The notes under the pieces are model-generated. The model was not told where the DNA came from. It was given only the letters and a program-made list of their open reading frames with translations, and ran no database searches. A stretch of 64,000 nucleotides of DNA, taken from contig VAFL01000004.1 of NCBI GenBank assembly GCA_005768755.1, positions 1 through 64,000 of the forward strand, read 5' to 3'. The translations under genes were made by a program, and so were the position numbers. Positions 39,868 through 49,036 of this stretch are shown one piece after another; position 1 is the first letter of the stretch; every line of letters starts with the position of its first letter. The DNA comes from Paracoccus denitrificans. GTDB taxonomy: Bacteria; Pseudomonadota; Alphaproteobacteria; Rhodobacterales; Rhodobacteraceae.

Positions 39868-40619
39868 CGCGCGACACCTGCGTCCTGCCACCGCAAGGCA
39901 AGACGTTGCAGGCCCACGACCAACCCGAACAGCACCAGGGTCAGGGTCGAACTGACGATGACGGCGGCCAGCATCAGATCAGGGCGAAAGCTGTTCTTGG
40001 CGTTCAGGATGACGATGCCGATGCCCGCCCGCGCGCCGGCATATTCTGCGAAGATCGCCGCGACCACGGCATAGGTGATCGAAATCCGCAACCCGGCGAA
40101 GAAATAGGGCATTGCGGACGGCAGGCGCGCACGCCGGAACACCCCGGCGCGGGTCGCGCCCATGGACCGCAGCAATGCTTCGATTTCCGGTTCGGTCGAG
40201 GCATAGCCATCGACAAGTGCGATCAGCATCGGGAAGAAGGTGACAAGCGCCACCAGCAGGATCTTCGGTGTCAGATCGAAACCGAACCAAAGGACCATCA
40301 GCGGCGCAATGGCGACCAGCGGCAAGGTCTGGCTGACCACGAAGATCGGGAACAGCGCGCGTCGCAAGCGCGGCACGAAATCCAGCAACACCGACAGCGC
40401 GACGGCCGTGCCGATGGAAACGGCAAAGCCAAGAAGCGTCGCCCGCAAGGTCGGGACAAGATTCTGCCACAGCAAGACGCGGTTCTGAACGATCTGTTCC
40501 GCCACGCGGCTGGGTGCGGGCAGCACAAGAGGCGAGATGCCGGACAACAGGACATATACTTCCCAAAGGGCAAGGGCGGCGGCAATGCTGCACAGCGCGG
40601 GAAGGGCGCGCGTCAGCAT
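39864..40619 (-). CDS. thiX: ThiX-type ABC transporter permease
   Basis: The 251-residue inner-membrane protein of the SsuC/TauC type has about six helices and the EAA loop EIEALLRSMGATRAGVFRRA near 155-175, which contacts ThiZ. ATG 40619 has a G-rich site upstream; 40649 (ten residues longer) is also possible. It follows ykoF by 34 bases on the same strand. Confidence 0.88.
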   Translation of the reverse strand: MLTRALPALCSIAAALALWEVYVLLSGISPLVLPAPSRVAEQIVQNRVLLWQNLVPTLRATLLGFAVSIGTAVALSVLLDFVPRLRRALFPIFVVSQTLPLVAIAPLMVLWFGFDLTPKILLVALVTFFPMLIALVDGYASTEPEIEALLRSMGATRAGVFRRARLPSAMPYFFAGLRISITYAVVAAIFAEYAGARAGIGIVILNAKNSFRPDLMLAAVIVSSTLTLVLFGLVVGLQRLALRWQDAGVAR

Positions 40620-40653
40620 CCCGCCGCCTTTCGGCGGCATTTCGGGCATTCGC

Positions 40654-41265
40654 TCAGCCCGAGGTCGAGGGGCTGTTGGCCGAGACCGTCAGGTCCATCG
40701 TCACATGGCCCTCTGGCGGGCCGAAACGACAGAAGGCCTGTTCCAGCGTCGCGAAGACCGGACCGGCATCACCCTTGATCCGGGTGCAGAAATTCTTGGC
40801 CCGATCGAAGCAACCGCTGTCTTTCAGAAAGTCGATGCAGCCATAGATTTCCGCCATGTGATCGCCGTTGCCCATGACATACAGCGAGAACTGCGCCCGC
40901 GCCGTCTCTGCGGTGACAGGGGCTGCCGCGACTGCGGCAATGGCTGCTGTCTGACGCGCTTCCAGCGGCTCGTCGGGGCTGGCCAGTGCCTGTGTCGCGC
41001 AGATCGCATCGTCCGGCTCGCCCGGGCATCCGCGCGAAAGGGTGCAGCGCAATACGACATGGTGCCGGGTCGCGGCGGCGGCGACATAGACCTCACGCAG
41101 GGCCGGGAACAGCACCTCTGGCGCGCCGACGATCAGGGTCGAGATATCGTCGGTCTCGATCCGAAGTTGACTGCGCCACGGGTCGAGCGCCTTCAGCGAT
41201 GACAGGATGACGGGAACGAACCCGTCCGTCATGGGGTATAGGGATATTTGTGCGCCGACGAACAT
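40654..41265 (-). CDS. ykoF: YkoF-family HMP/thiamine-binding protein
   Basis: The 203-residue protein contains two related YKOF-type ferredoxin-like halves: FVGAQISLYPMTDGFVPVIL near the start and ARAQFSLYVMGNGDHMAEIY near 115. The family binds thiamine or hydroxymethylpyrimidine in the cytosol and often accompanies ThiXYZ. ATG 41265 follows AAGGAGG directly downstream of a TPP riboswitch; the longer frame to 41379 would translate the riboswitch and is rejected. Confidence 0.88.
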   Translation of the reverse strand: MFVGAQISLYPMTDGFVPVILSSLKALDPWRSQLRIETDDISTLIVGAPEVLFPALREVYVAAAATRHHVVLRCTLSRGCPGEPDDAICATQALASPDEPLEARQTAAIAAVAAAPVTAETARAQFSLYVMGNGDHMAEIYGCIDFLKDSGCFDRAKNFCTRIKGDAGPVFATLEQAFCRFGPPEGHVTMDLTVSANSPSTSG

Positions 41266-41276
41266 TTCGCCTCCTT

Positions 41277-41360
41277 GCTCCGCTGGCATGATCCAGATCA
41301 GCTTTGAGGGTCCGAAGGCATGCGCCCCCATCTCAGCCACGGCATTACGCGGCACCCCTG
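41277..41360 (-). promoter_or_regulatory. TPP (THI-element) riboswitch
   Basis: The minus strand reads GGGGTGCC, then GGCTGAGATGGG, then ACCCTC, then CTGATCTGGATCATGCCAGC. These are the conserved blocks of the thiamine-pyrophosphate riboswitch in order. The ykoF Shine-Dalgarno (41270-41276) immediately follows the aptamer, suggesting translational repression by sequestration when TPP is bound. Confidence 0.95.
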
Positions 41361-41369
41361 GATGGCCGC

Positions 41370-41398
41370 AAACCATCACAGCCGAAGCGTGCTGTCAA
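41370..41398 (-). promoter_or_regulatory. possible promoter of the thi operon
   Basis: TTGACA (41393-41398 on the minus strand) lies 17 bases from TGGTTT, a weak -10, placing a start just ahead of the riboswitch. The -35 match is perfect, but the -10 is poor. Confidence 0.35.
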
Positions 41399-41432
41399 CA
41401 GTTGATGTTTCCCATGGGGAAGGCAGGCCGTG

Positions 41433-43049
41433 TCAGACCTTCGATGCCGCGCGCGCTGTCGTTTGCAGGGCTTCCCAGATGCGATAGCGATCATCATGGC
41501 GCACAGCGACTGTGCCCCCTTTGGGCGGGTAGTGCCGCGAAAGCCGCGACATCGCGCCCATCGCGCTGACAAGGTCAGGGTAGATGCCGCCTGCCACCGC
41601 GCCAAGCATCGCGGTCCCAAGCAAGACCGGCTCCTCGCTTTCGGTGGCGGCAAATTCGATACCCGACGAATCGGCCAGAAGCTGCCTGATCATGTGTGAT
41701 CGGCCAGCCCCGCCCGAAATCACGACACGCCCCACCGGGGCGCCCGCGCGGGCCTGCGCAGTGATGATCTGGCGCAGCCCGTAACCGATGCCACAGATCC
41801 CGGCGATGTACAGCGCGATCAGGCTGTCCAACCCGCGATCCATGCCCAACCCGGCAATCACGGCTCGGGTATCCGGATCGGCATGGGGCGAACGGTTTCC
41901 CATGAACTCCGGCACCACATGGACACCGCGCGCCAGATCCACCGGGTCGCCGTCGGCGCAGCGCGCCTCGGCCTCTGCGGCCAGCCATGCGGGTAGTGAA
42001 AGGCCGCGTGCCGCCGCCATGTCCTGCGCTTCGGGCGTGAAGGGATGCAGGTTGACAAGCTGGTCGATGGCAGCGCCTGCGGCCGATTGCCCGCCCTCGT
42101 TCAGCCACATGCCTGGCACCATGGCCGAGAAATAGGGTCCCCACACGCCGGGCGCGAATACGGGTTCGACGGTCGAGGTCATCATGCAGGACGATGTCCC
42201 GAAGACATAGCCGAGATTGCGCTCGGCGCCACCGCTATCCTGTGCGCCAACTGTCCCTACGCCGCCCGCATGGGCGTCGATCAGCCCCGCGCCGACGGGT
42301 GTGCCGGGCACTAGGCCCAGATCCGCGGCAGCGCTTTCGGTCAGCCCCTGACCCAGCGGTGTCCCCGGCTCCTGCACTTGGGTGCCGATACGGGTGAAAT
42401 TTTCTTCTGCCAGCTCGCCGATCCCGATGCGATGGAAATAGCTGGCGTCCCATCCGCCATCATGGCTGAGATAGGTCCATTTGCATGTGACGGTGCAGGC
42501 CGAGCGCGCGAGATCGCCCGAAGCTTTCCAGGTCAGAAAATCCGTCAGATCCATGAACTGCCAGGCCTGGGCAAAAACCTCGGGGCGGTTTTCCTTCAGC
42601 CAAAGAAGCTTGGGCGTCTCCATTTCGGGCGAAATCCGACCGCCCACAAAGTCCAGCACCCGGTGCCCGGTCTGGTTGATCCGCGCGGCCTGTTCGCGGG
42701 CGCGATGGTCCATCCAGACCATGATGTTGCGTTCGGGATGTGCCGGATCGCCGACTGGCAGGGGCGTGCCGCCTTCGCCCAGAACCACCAGCGAACATGT
42801 TGCATCAAAGCTGATGCCGCGAATGTCGGCAGGCGCGATCGCAGCGTCCGACACCGCGCTGCGGGTGGCGCGCGACACGGCCTGCCAGATATCCTGTCCA
42901 GACTGTTCCGCGATGCCGCCGGCGCGGCGTTCCATCGCGATATCATGTTTTGCCGTGCCCAGAAGCTGTCCCTGCCGGTCAAAAACCCCGGCTCTTGCGC
43001 TGCCCGTGCCGACATCCACCCCAAGAAGATACTCACCGCGCTGTGCCAT
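41433..43049 (-). CDS. FGGY-family pentulose kinase (ribulokinase-like)
   Basis: The 538-residue sugar kinase has the phosphate-1 loop LLGVDVGTGSARAGVFD at the N-terminus, DATCSLVVL and WMDHRA near 100-120. The C-terminal actin-like motifs are GICGIGYGLRQII and VVISGGAGRSHMIRQLLAD. The pattern fits the D-ribulokinase/YDR109C branch of FGGY kinases. ATG 43049 yields the normal N-terminus. It is divergent from the peptide-type ABC operon; a shared sugar pathway is not evident. Confidence 0.88.
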   Translation of the reverse strand: MAQRGEYLLGVDVGTGSARAGVFDRQGQLLGTAKHDIAMERRAGGIAEQSGQDIWQAVSRATRSAVSDAAIAPADIRGISFDATCSLVVLGEGGTPLPVGDPAHPERNIMVWMDHRAREQAARINQTGHRVLDFVGGRISPEMETPKLLWLKENRPEVFAQAWQFMDLTDFLTWKASGDLARSACTVTCKWTYLSHDGGWDASYFHRIGIGELAEENFTRIGTQVQEPGTPLGQGLTESAAADLGLVPGTPVGAGLIDAHAGGVGTVGAQDSGGAERNLGYVFGTSSCMMTSTVEPVFAPGVWGPYFSAMVPGMWLNEGGQSAAGAAIDQLVNLHPFTPEAQDMAAARGLSLPAWLAAEAEARCADGDPVDLARGVHVVPEFMGNRSPHADPDTRAVIAGLGMDRGLDSLIALYIAGICGIGYGLRQIITAQARAGAPVGRVVISGGAGRSHMIRQLLADSSGIEFAATESEEPVLLGTAMLGAVAGGIYPDLVSAMGAMSRLSRHYPPKGGTVAVRHDDRYRIWEALQTTARAASKV

Positions 43050-43222
43050 CGCGTTCCCCCTCGTCCCCATCGCGCAAGGATGTCTAGCACGGTGTCGAAC
43101 TGCAGCGCCACATCGTCAGGCCGATGAAACCCCATGGGAATGTTTTCTTGCCTTACCCCTCGAATTGCGGCGCCAAGGTGACTAGTCTGAAAACTTCCGC
43201 AGGCATTGGAAGGCTTTCCGCG

Positions 43223-44707
43223 ATGAATCTTGTCCCACGTTTCGCCCTTGTCCTTGGCGCCGCAATCGCGCCATTTGCGTCGCCCGCACTGGCAGATGCA
43301 GATCCGTCGGCGATCATTCGCATCGGGTCGCTTTATGAACCGCAGAATCTGGATAATACCGCCGGTGCCGGGCAGGGCATCAACGAGGCGTTCAACGACA
43401 ATGTCTATGAAGCGTTGTTCCGCCTGAATGACGACGGAAGCGTGGTGCCGGTGCTGGCGGCCGATCACACCGTATCCGAAGACGGCCTGACCCATACATT
43501 TACCCTGCAGGACGGCGTGACCTTTCATTCCGGCGATCCGCTGACGGCGGCTGATGTCAAATATTCGATCGAGCGCGTGACCGCTGAGGGATCGAAATCG
43601 TCGCGCAAAAGCAGCCTCGCCAGCATCGCCGGGATCGAGACGCCGGATGACCAGACGGTCGTGATCACCCTTAACAGTCGGTCGATCTCATTGCCGTACA
43701 ATCTCAGCTATGTGTGGATCGTGAACGATGCCGCCAGCGACATCACCGCGACCGAAGATGGAACCGGACCCTATGTGCTGGACGACTGGAAGCGCGGATC
43801 GGCGATTTCGCTCAAGGCGTTTGATGCGTATTGGGGCGAGGCCCCGAAGAATGGTGGCGCGGTCATCAGCTATTTCACCGAAGCGGCAGCGTTGGACAAT
43901 GCCCTGCTGACCAACGCGCTGGATCTTGTGACCACGATCCAAAGCCCGGACGCGTTGATGCAGTTCGAGGATCCGTCGCGCTATACGATTGCGGAAGGCA
44001 ACTCGACCGTGAAGGAGATCATGGCCTATAACGACCGCGAGGCACCTTTCGATGACGCGCGCGTCCGCAAGGCGCTGGCGCGCGGGATCGACAAGCAGAA
44101 GCTGCTGCAGGCGATATGGGGCGATCGGGGCATGGTCTTGGGCAGTTTCGTGCCGCCCACGGACCCGTGGTATGAAGACCTGACGGACGTTGACGCGTAT
44201 GATCCCGAAAGCGCCAAGGCGCTGCTGGCAGAGGCGGGGCACCCGGACGGGTTCACTTTCACGCTGGACACGCCCAATTACGATCCCCATCCCATCACGG
44301 CCGAATTCGTCAAGGCGGAACTGGCCAAGATCGGGGTGACGGTGAACATCAACATCATCACTGCGAATGAATGGTACACGAAGATCTACCAGGCCCACGA
44401 TTTCCAGGCGACGCTGCAGGAACATGTGAATCACCGCGATATCGTTTTCTACGGAAACCCGGATTTCTACTGGGGCTATGACAATCCTGACGTCACCCGT
44501 CTGATCGCCGAGTCCGAGCAGGTTGCGACCGAGGAAGAGCAGTCCGCCAAGCTGCGCGAAGCAAATGCGATCATAGCGGAAGAAGCGGCGTCGAACTGGT
44601 TCTTCCTGTTCCCGCAGATCGTCGTTTCAGCGGCGAATGTGACCGGCTATCCGGTGAATGGCCTGAACTCGCAATTCTTCCTGCGCAATATCGAAAAGGC
44701 GAACTAG
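43223..44707 (+). CDS. Dpp/Opp-type ABC transporter substrate-binding protein
   Basis: The 494-residue SBP family 5 protein has a signal peptide (VLGAAIAPFASPALA) and the family signature HTFTLQDGVTFHSGDPLTAADVKYSIERV. It would bind peptides, nickel-type chelates or glycosides in the periplasm. It is the first gene of a five- to six-gene operon; the permease starts 6 bases after its stop. I chose ATG 43223 for the signal peptide. Confidence 0.92.
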   Translation: MNLVPRFALVLGAAIAPFASPALADADPSAIIRIGSLYEPQNLDNTAGAGQGINEAFNDNVYEALFRLNDDGSVVPVLAADHTVSEDGLTHTFTLQDGVTFHSGDPLTAADVKYSIERVTAEGSKSSRKSSLASIAGIETPDDQTVVITLNSRSISLPYNLSYVWIVNDAASDITATEDGTGPYVLDDWKRGSAISLKAFDAYWGEAPKNGGAVISYFTEAAALDNALLTNALDLVTTIQSPDALMQFEDPSRYTIAEGNSTVKEIMAYNDREAPFDDARVRKALARGIDKQKLLQAIWGDRGMVLGSFVPPTDPWYEDLTDVDAYDPESAKALLAEAGHPDGFTFTLDTPNYDPHPITAEFVKAELAKIGVTVNINIITANEWYTKIYQAHDFQATLQEHVNHRDIVFYGNPDFYWGYDNPDVTRLIAESEQVATEEEQSAKLREANAIIAEEAASNWFFLFPQIVVSAANVTGYPVNGLNSQFFLRNIEKAN

Positions 44708-44713
44708 GCTTCG

Positions 44714-45676
44714 ATGGGTCGCTATCTTCTGCGCCGGACAATCGTGCTGGTCCTGTCACTGATCGTGGCGGGGCTGGTCCTGTTCGTTCTGTTGCGCCTT
44801 CTGCCGGGCGATCCGGCGGCGGCGTTGCTGTCGGTCGGCGCGGATGACGCACAGATTGCTGCGGCCCGCGAACAGGTCGGATCCGACCAGCCCGTCTGGG
44901 TGCAACTTGGCCTTTTTCTGTCAGACCTTGCACGTTTCGATCTTGGCAGGTCCTTCGCCTCGAACCAGCCGGTTCTGCCAGAGATCCTTGCCCGGCTGAG
45001 CGTGACTTTGCCGCTGACATTGGCATCTTTCCTGCTGGCGATCTGCATCGCGGTGCCCTTGGGGATCATCGCGGGGGTCAAGGCGGATCGCTGGTATGGC
45101 GCGGCGATCTCGGCCGCTTCGCAGTTGGGCATTGCGGTTCCGGTCTTCTGGATCGGCATCCTGCTGGTCTGGCTGGTTGCGGTCGAATGGCGGCTTCTGC
45201 CCGCATCGGGCTTTCCGATCGACGGCTGGGGGGACCCGTTGGCGGCCATGCGTGCGCTGATCCTGCCGGTCCTGACGATTGCCATCGTGATGAGTGCGTC
45301 GCTGCTGCGCTATGTCCGTTCGGCCACGCTGGATGTTCTGGGCGCAGACTACCTGCGCAATGCCCGTGCGCTTGGTGAGAGCCAGACGCGCGCACTGATC
45401 CGCCACGGGATCCGCAATGGCGCGGTGCCGGTCATCTCTGTTCTGGGGATCGAGCTTGCCTCGACCCTTCTGGGCGCGGTCGTGGTCGAGCGGGTGTTCA
45501 CGCTGCCCGGCCTTGGCTCGATGCTGCTTCTGGGCATCCAGCAGCGCGATTATCCCAGCGTTCAGGCTGTGCTGCTTGTTTCGACCCTGCTGGTGCTGCT
45601 GATCGGCTTTGTCGCCGATATCGTGCAAAGACTGATCGACCCGCGCCTGCGCGAGCCATCCGGGGCCGCGCGATGA
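44714..45676 (+). CDS. DppB-like ABC permease
   Basis: The 320-residue inner-membrane protein shows the DppB start GRYLLRRTIVLVLSLIVAGL and LLPGDPAAALL. Six helices and the EAA-type loop NARALGESQTRALIRHGIRN near 215 are visible. It forms the membrane channel with the next gene, whose ATG overlaps its stop (ATGA). Confidence 0.92.
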   Translation: MGRYLLRRTIVLVLSLIVAGLVLFVLLRLLPGDPAAALLSVGADDAQIAAAREQVGSDQPVWVQLGLFLSDLARFDLGRSFASNQPVLPEILARLSVTLPLTLASFLLAICIAVPLGIIAGVKADRWYGAAISAASQLGIAVPVFWIGILLVWLVAVEWRLLPASGFPIDGWGDPLAAMRALILPVLTIAIVMSASLLRYVRSATLDVLGADYLRNARALGESQTRALIRHGIRNGAVPVISVLGIELASTLLGAVVVERVFTLPGLGSMLLLGIQQRDYPSVQAVLLVSTLLVLLIGFVADIVQRLIDPRLREPSGAAR

Positions 45677-46497
45677 AGCGCCGCAACCTGTGGATCGGGA
45701 TCGTGCTGGTCGGGCTGAACGCGGTCGTGGCGCTGCTGACGCTGGTATGGCTGCCTTACGACCCGTCGGAAATGGCGGGCGGGCGGCTGTCTCCGCCCAG
45801 TTGGATGCATCCAGCGGGAACGGACAGGCTGGGCCGGGATTATCTGACGCAGGTCATGATCGGCGCGCGCATTGCCATGACGGTGGGTATTGGCGCGGTT
45901 TTGCTGGGCGGTCTGATCGGGACGACACTTGGGGTGCTTGCGGCCTATGCCCGTCGCGGATTGGACGATGCGCTTGCGGCGACGCTGGATATCCTGATTG
46001 CCTTCCCGACGCTGCTTCTGGCCATGCTTGTCGTTGCCGCGAGTGAAGGGGCCAGTCTGTGGACGGCGATCCTTGCCATCGGATTTGCCATGTCGGCGGT
46101 TGTGGCGCGCCTTGTGCGCATCCTGACCAAACGCGTTCTGGCGCAGGAGTATATCACCGCTGCGCGATGCTCTGGGTTAAGCTGGGCCAAGATCACGCGC
46201 ACCCATGTCCTGCCGAATATCATGCCGACGGTTCTGGTCATTCTGGCGTTGCAGTTCGGTATTGCCGTCATCGCCGAAGCCTCACTGTCCTATCTGGGTC
46301 TTGGCACGCCGCCACCCAACGCAAGTTGGGGGCAGTTGCTTCAGCAGGCGCAATCGACGGTATTTCGCGCGCCGATGGGTGTGATCGCGCCCGGCCTCGC
46401 CCTTGTCTCGCTGGTGTTGGGGATCAATTTTCTGGCCGACGGTTTGCGCGACCTGCTGGATGCCGAGCCTGAAGGCGCCGAGGAGGCCACGACATGA
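45673..46497 (+). CDS. DppC-like ABC permease
   Basis: The 274-residue second permease has the family block HPAGTDRLGRDYLTQVMIGARIA and a cytosolic loop AARCSGLSWAKITRTHVLPNIM for ATPase contact. SYLGLGTPPPNASWGQLL is also characteristic of DppC/OppC. Overlaps both neighbours by 4 bases. Confidence 0.92.
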   Translation: MKRRNLWIGIVLVGLNAVVALLTLVWLPYDPSEMAGGRLSPPSWMHPAGTDRLGRDYLTQVMIGARIAMTVGIGAVLLGGLIGTTLGVLAAYARRGLDDALAATLDILIAFPTLLLAMLVVAASEGASLWTAILAIGFAMSAVVARLVRILTKRVLAQEYITAARCSGLSWAKITRTHVLPNIMPTVLVILALQFGIAVIAEASLSYLGLGTPPPNASWGQLLQQAQSTVFRAPMGVIAPGLALVSLVLGINFLADGLRDLLDAEPEGAEEATT

Positions 46498-47300
46498 CCC
46501 TGCTGCGCGTCGAGAACCTCACCGTATCAGCCGGCGCCCGTCAGCTGGTTCACGGTGTCAGCTTTGATCTGGAGGTGGGCGAACGGGTCGGATTGGTCGG
46601 CGAAAGCGGGTCAGGCAAATCGCTGACCGCGATGGCCATCGTGGGCTTGCTGGCACCTGGTCTGGCGGCCGGCGGATCGGTCCTGTTGGATGGTCAGCAG
46701 GTCGTCGGTCAACGTGACCGCGATCTGGTGCCGTTACGGGGGGGCGTGGCTGCGGTGGTCTTTCAGGATTCGCGCGCGGCGCTTGATCCGCTGATGCGTC
46801 TTGGCGACCAGCTTGCCGCGCCGTTGCGCCGCCGCGCCGTGCGCGAAGGACGCCGGCTGAGCGCCGCCGGATTGCGCGACGAACAGATCAGCGCGCTTCA
46901 GCGGGTCTCGATCGATGATCCGGTTCGCATCCTTGGGTCATGGCCGCATGAGGTGTCTGGCGGGCAACGCCAGCGCATTGCCATTGCCATGGCGCTGGCC
47001 TGTGGCCCGCGCCTGCTGATCGCGGATGAACCGACAACGGCGCTGGATGTCTCGACCCAGGCCGAAGTTCTGGATCTGTTGGACGCTCTGGTCCGGGCCG
47101 AAGGCCTGTCGCTTCTGTTCATCAGTCATGACCTGCCTGTCGTCTCGCGCATTGCCGACCGGGTGCTGGTCATGCGCCATGGCCGGGTGGTCGAGAAAGG
47201 TCCGACCACCCGTGTGTTCACCGATCCGCAGGATTCCTATACGACAGATCTCGTCGGCGCCGCGCGGCGTCTGGAAGCTGCGCTGGAGAACCCGAAATGA
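46494..47300 (+). CDS. DppD-like ABC transporter ATPase
   Basis: The 268-residue ATPase has Walker A GESGSGKSLTAMAI, signature VSGGQRQRIAIAMAL, Walker B LLIADEPTTALD and H-loop FISHDL. It appears to lack the usual C-terminal extension with Fe-S-type cysteines of DppD. Overlaps both neighbours by 4 bases. Confidence 0.92.
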   Translation: MTLLRVENLTVSAGARQLVHGVSFDLEVGERVGLVGESGSGKSLTAMAIVGLLAPGLAAGGSVLLDGQQVVGQRDRDLVPLRGGVAAVVFQDSRAALDPLMRLGDQLAAPLRRRAVREGRRLSAAGLRDEQISALQRVSIDDPVRILGSWPHEVSGGQRQRIAIAMALACGPRLLIADEPTTALDVSTQAEVLDLLDALVRAEGLSLLFISHDLPVVSRIADRVLVMRHGRVVEKGPTTRVFTDPQDSYTTDLVGAARRLEAALENPK

Positions 47301-48061
47301 GCTTGTTCTCGGTTGAAAACGTCAATTTCGGCTACAGCCCGGAAACGCGCGTTCTGCACGACATCTCGCTGAAGCTGGAACAGGGCGAAAATCTGGGCAT
47401 ACTTGGCGAAAGCGGGTCTGGAAAGTCGACGGTGTTGCGGCTGATGCTGGGACTTGCTGCCCCCGACAGCGGCGTGATCCGGGCAGATGGCACGGTGCTG
47501 AACACCCGTTCTCGCGACCGGATGCAGGCGCATCGGCGGTTTGTCCAACCGGTGTTTCAGGACCCATACAGTTCGCTGGATCCCCGCATGCGCATCGGCC
47601 GGGCGCTTGCAGAGCCGCTTGCGGCGCTGGAACTGCCGGGCGATCCAAAGGCCGAAGTCGCCCGCGTTCTGGCCGAGGTCGATCTGCCCGCCGACAGCGC
47701 CGCAAGAAGGCCGCGCGCCTTTTCCGGCGGTCAGCGGCAGCGAATTGCCATTGCACGCGCATTGATCGCCAGGCCGCGCGTCCTATTGGCTGATGAACCC
47801 GTCAGCGCCCTGGATCTGTCGACGCGGGTGCGGGTCATCGATCTGCTGGAAAAGCTGTCGCAGGATTTGACCCTTGTGCTTGTCTCGCATGACATTGCTA
47901 TCGTTGCCGCGCTTTGTCCGCGACTGGTCGTGCTGCAACAGGGCCGCGTCGTTGAATCGGGCGCGACGCGCGACATTCTGCGTGACCCGCAGCACCCCTA
48001 TACTGAAATGCTGTTGCACAGCCTGCCAAAACTGCCCCGAGCGAAGGAAATCGCGCAATGA
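47297..48061 (+). CDS. DppF-like ABC transporter ATPase
   Basis: The 254-residue partner ATPase has Walker A GESGSGKSTVLRLML, Q-loop VFQDPYSSLDPRM, signature FSGGQRQRIAIARAL, Walker B VLLADEPVSALD and VSHDIAIVAAL. It would form the heterodimeric motor with the preceding ATPase. The ATG of the DUF1684 gene overlaps its stop. Confidence 0.92.
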   Translation: MSLFSVENVNFGYSPETRVLHDISLKLEQGENLGILGESGSGKSTVLRLMLGLAAPDSGVIRADGTVLNTRSRDRMQAHRRFVQPVFQDPYSSLDPRMRIGRALAEPLAALELPGDPKAEVARVLAEVDLPADSAARRPRAFSGGQRQRIAIARALIARPRVLLADEPVSALDLSTRVRVIDLLEKLSQDLTLVLVSHDIAIVAALCPRLVVLQQGRVVESGATRDILRDPQHPYTEMLLHSLPKLPRAKEIAQ

Positions 48062-48840
48062 GCACCGATTACGAAGCGGAAACGGAACAATGGCGCCAGG
48101 ACCGGCTGACCGCGCTGACTGCCGAAGACGGCTGGCTGAACCTGACTGACCGGATCGAGATAGCGCCGGGCCGGCTGACCGTCGGCCGGGCGGCAGACAA
48201 TGACGTGGTGATCTCGGCCGGGCCGGATCATCTGGGTGTGCTGGATCTGGCGCCGGATGGCGCCGCAACCTTTGATGCCGGTGCCGGGCCGCAGCCCTTT
48301 CAGCCTGTGCCCGACAACCCGCCGCGTCTGAAGGTGGGGGATCTGCTGCTGGAACGCAGCCAGGTCGAGGGCATCTACGCCCTGCGGGTGCGTGATACAG
48401 CGGCCTCGCGGCGGCGCGATTTTGAAGGGATCGACAGCTATCCGCTTGATCCTGCTTGGCGTATCGAAGCCGAATGGCGTCCCCTGGAGGAACCCCAGCA
48501 GGTTGATATCGACCTTGTGACCGGCGCGCGTGATCGGGTGCGTATCACGCATGAGGCCCGGTTTGAGCATGATGGCCTTCCGGTCACTCTGCTGCCGACA
48601 CATGAAAAATCCGGTAAGCCGATGTTCGTGATCCGCGACCGTACGGCCGGGACCGAGACCTATGGTGCGGCGCGTTTCCTGATCGGCGAGGTGCAGGGCG
48701 ACCGTGTGGTGCTGGATTTCAACCGCGCCTTCAACCCGCCCTGCGCCTTCACCGACTTCGCCGTCTGCCCGCTGCCGGTGGCGCAGAACATCATGCCCTT
48801 CCCCATCCGCGCCGGCGAAAAGAAACCGGCGGATCACTGA
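48058..48840 (+). CDS. DUF1684 domain protein
   Basis: The 260-residue soluble protein without signal peptide matches DUF1684: an N-terminal WRQDRLTALTAEDGWLNLTD, a central RRRDFEGIDSYPLDPAWRIEA and a C-terminal VLDFNRAFNPPCAFTDFAVCPLP with YGAARFLIGE before it. The activity of the family is not known to me. It is the last gene of the importer operon, overlapping the ATPase gene by 4 bases, so it may act on the imported compound. Confidence 0.88.
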   Translation: MSTDYEAETEQWRQDRLTALTAEDGWLNLTDRIEIAPGRLTVGRAADNDVVISAGPDHLGVLDLAPDGAATFDAGAGPQPFQPVPDNPPRLKVGDLLLERSQVEGIYALRVRDTAASRRRDFEGIDSYPLDPAWRIEAEWRPLEEPQQVDIDLVTGARDRVRITHEARFEHDGLPVTLLPTHEKSGKPMFVIRDRTAGTETYGAARFLIGEVQGDRVVLDFNRAFNPPCAFTDFAVCPLPVAQNIMPFPIRAGEKKPADH

Positions 48841-48845
48841 CTTCG

Positions 48846-48877
48846 CGCGCTGTGCCGGATCTTGTCCGGCCAGCGCG
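48846..48877 (+). terminator. strong hairpin after the ABC-DUF1684 operon
   Basis: CGCGCTG and GCCGGA pair with TCCGGC and CAGCGCG (13 pairs, one bulged T, 5-base loop), starting 5 bases after the last stop codon. No T-run follows, so it may be a 3'-end stabiliser or factor-assisted terminator. Confidence 0.55.
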
Positions 48878-49036
48878 ATGACGTCCTGCAGCGGACAGGC
48901 AGTCCGGAAGATGCGGCATCCGCCGAATTTGGAATCCAGCTCGCCCTGAGGCGATTTTTCCTTTCTGTACGAAGAAAGGCTCTCACCTCACGGCCGGTGA
49001 ACAAGCAACCATGACCTGTGGTCCGATAATCGTCGA

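Noticed and set aside
41266..41379. N-terminal extension of the ykoF frame
   Set aside because: It would translate the TPP riboswitch; a strong Shine-Dalgarno supports ATG 41265.
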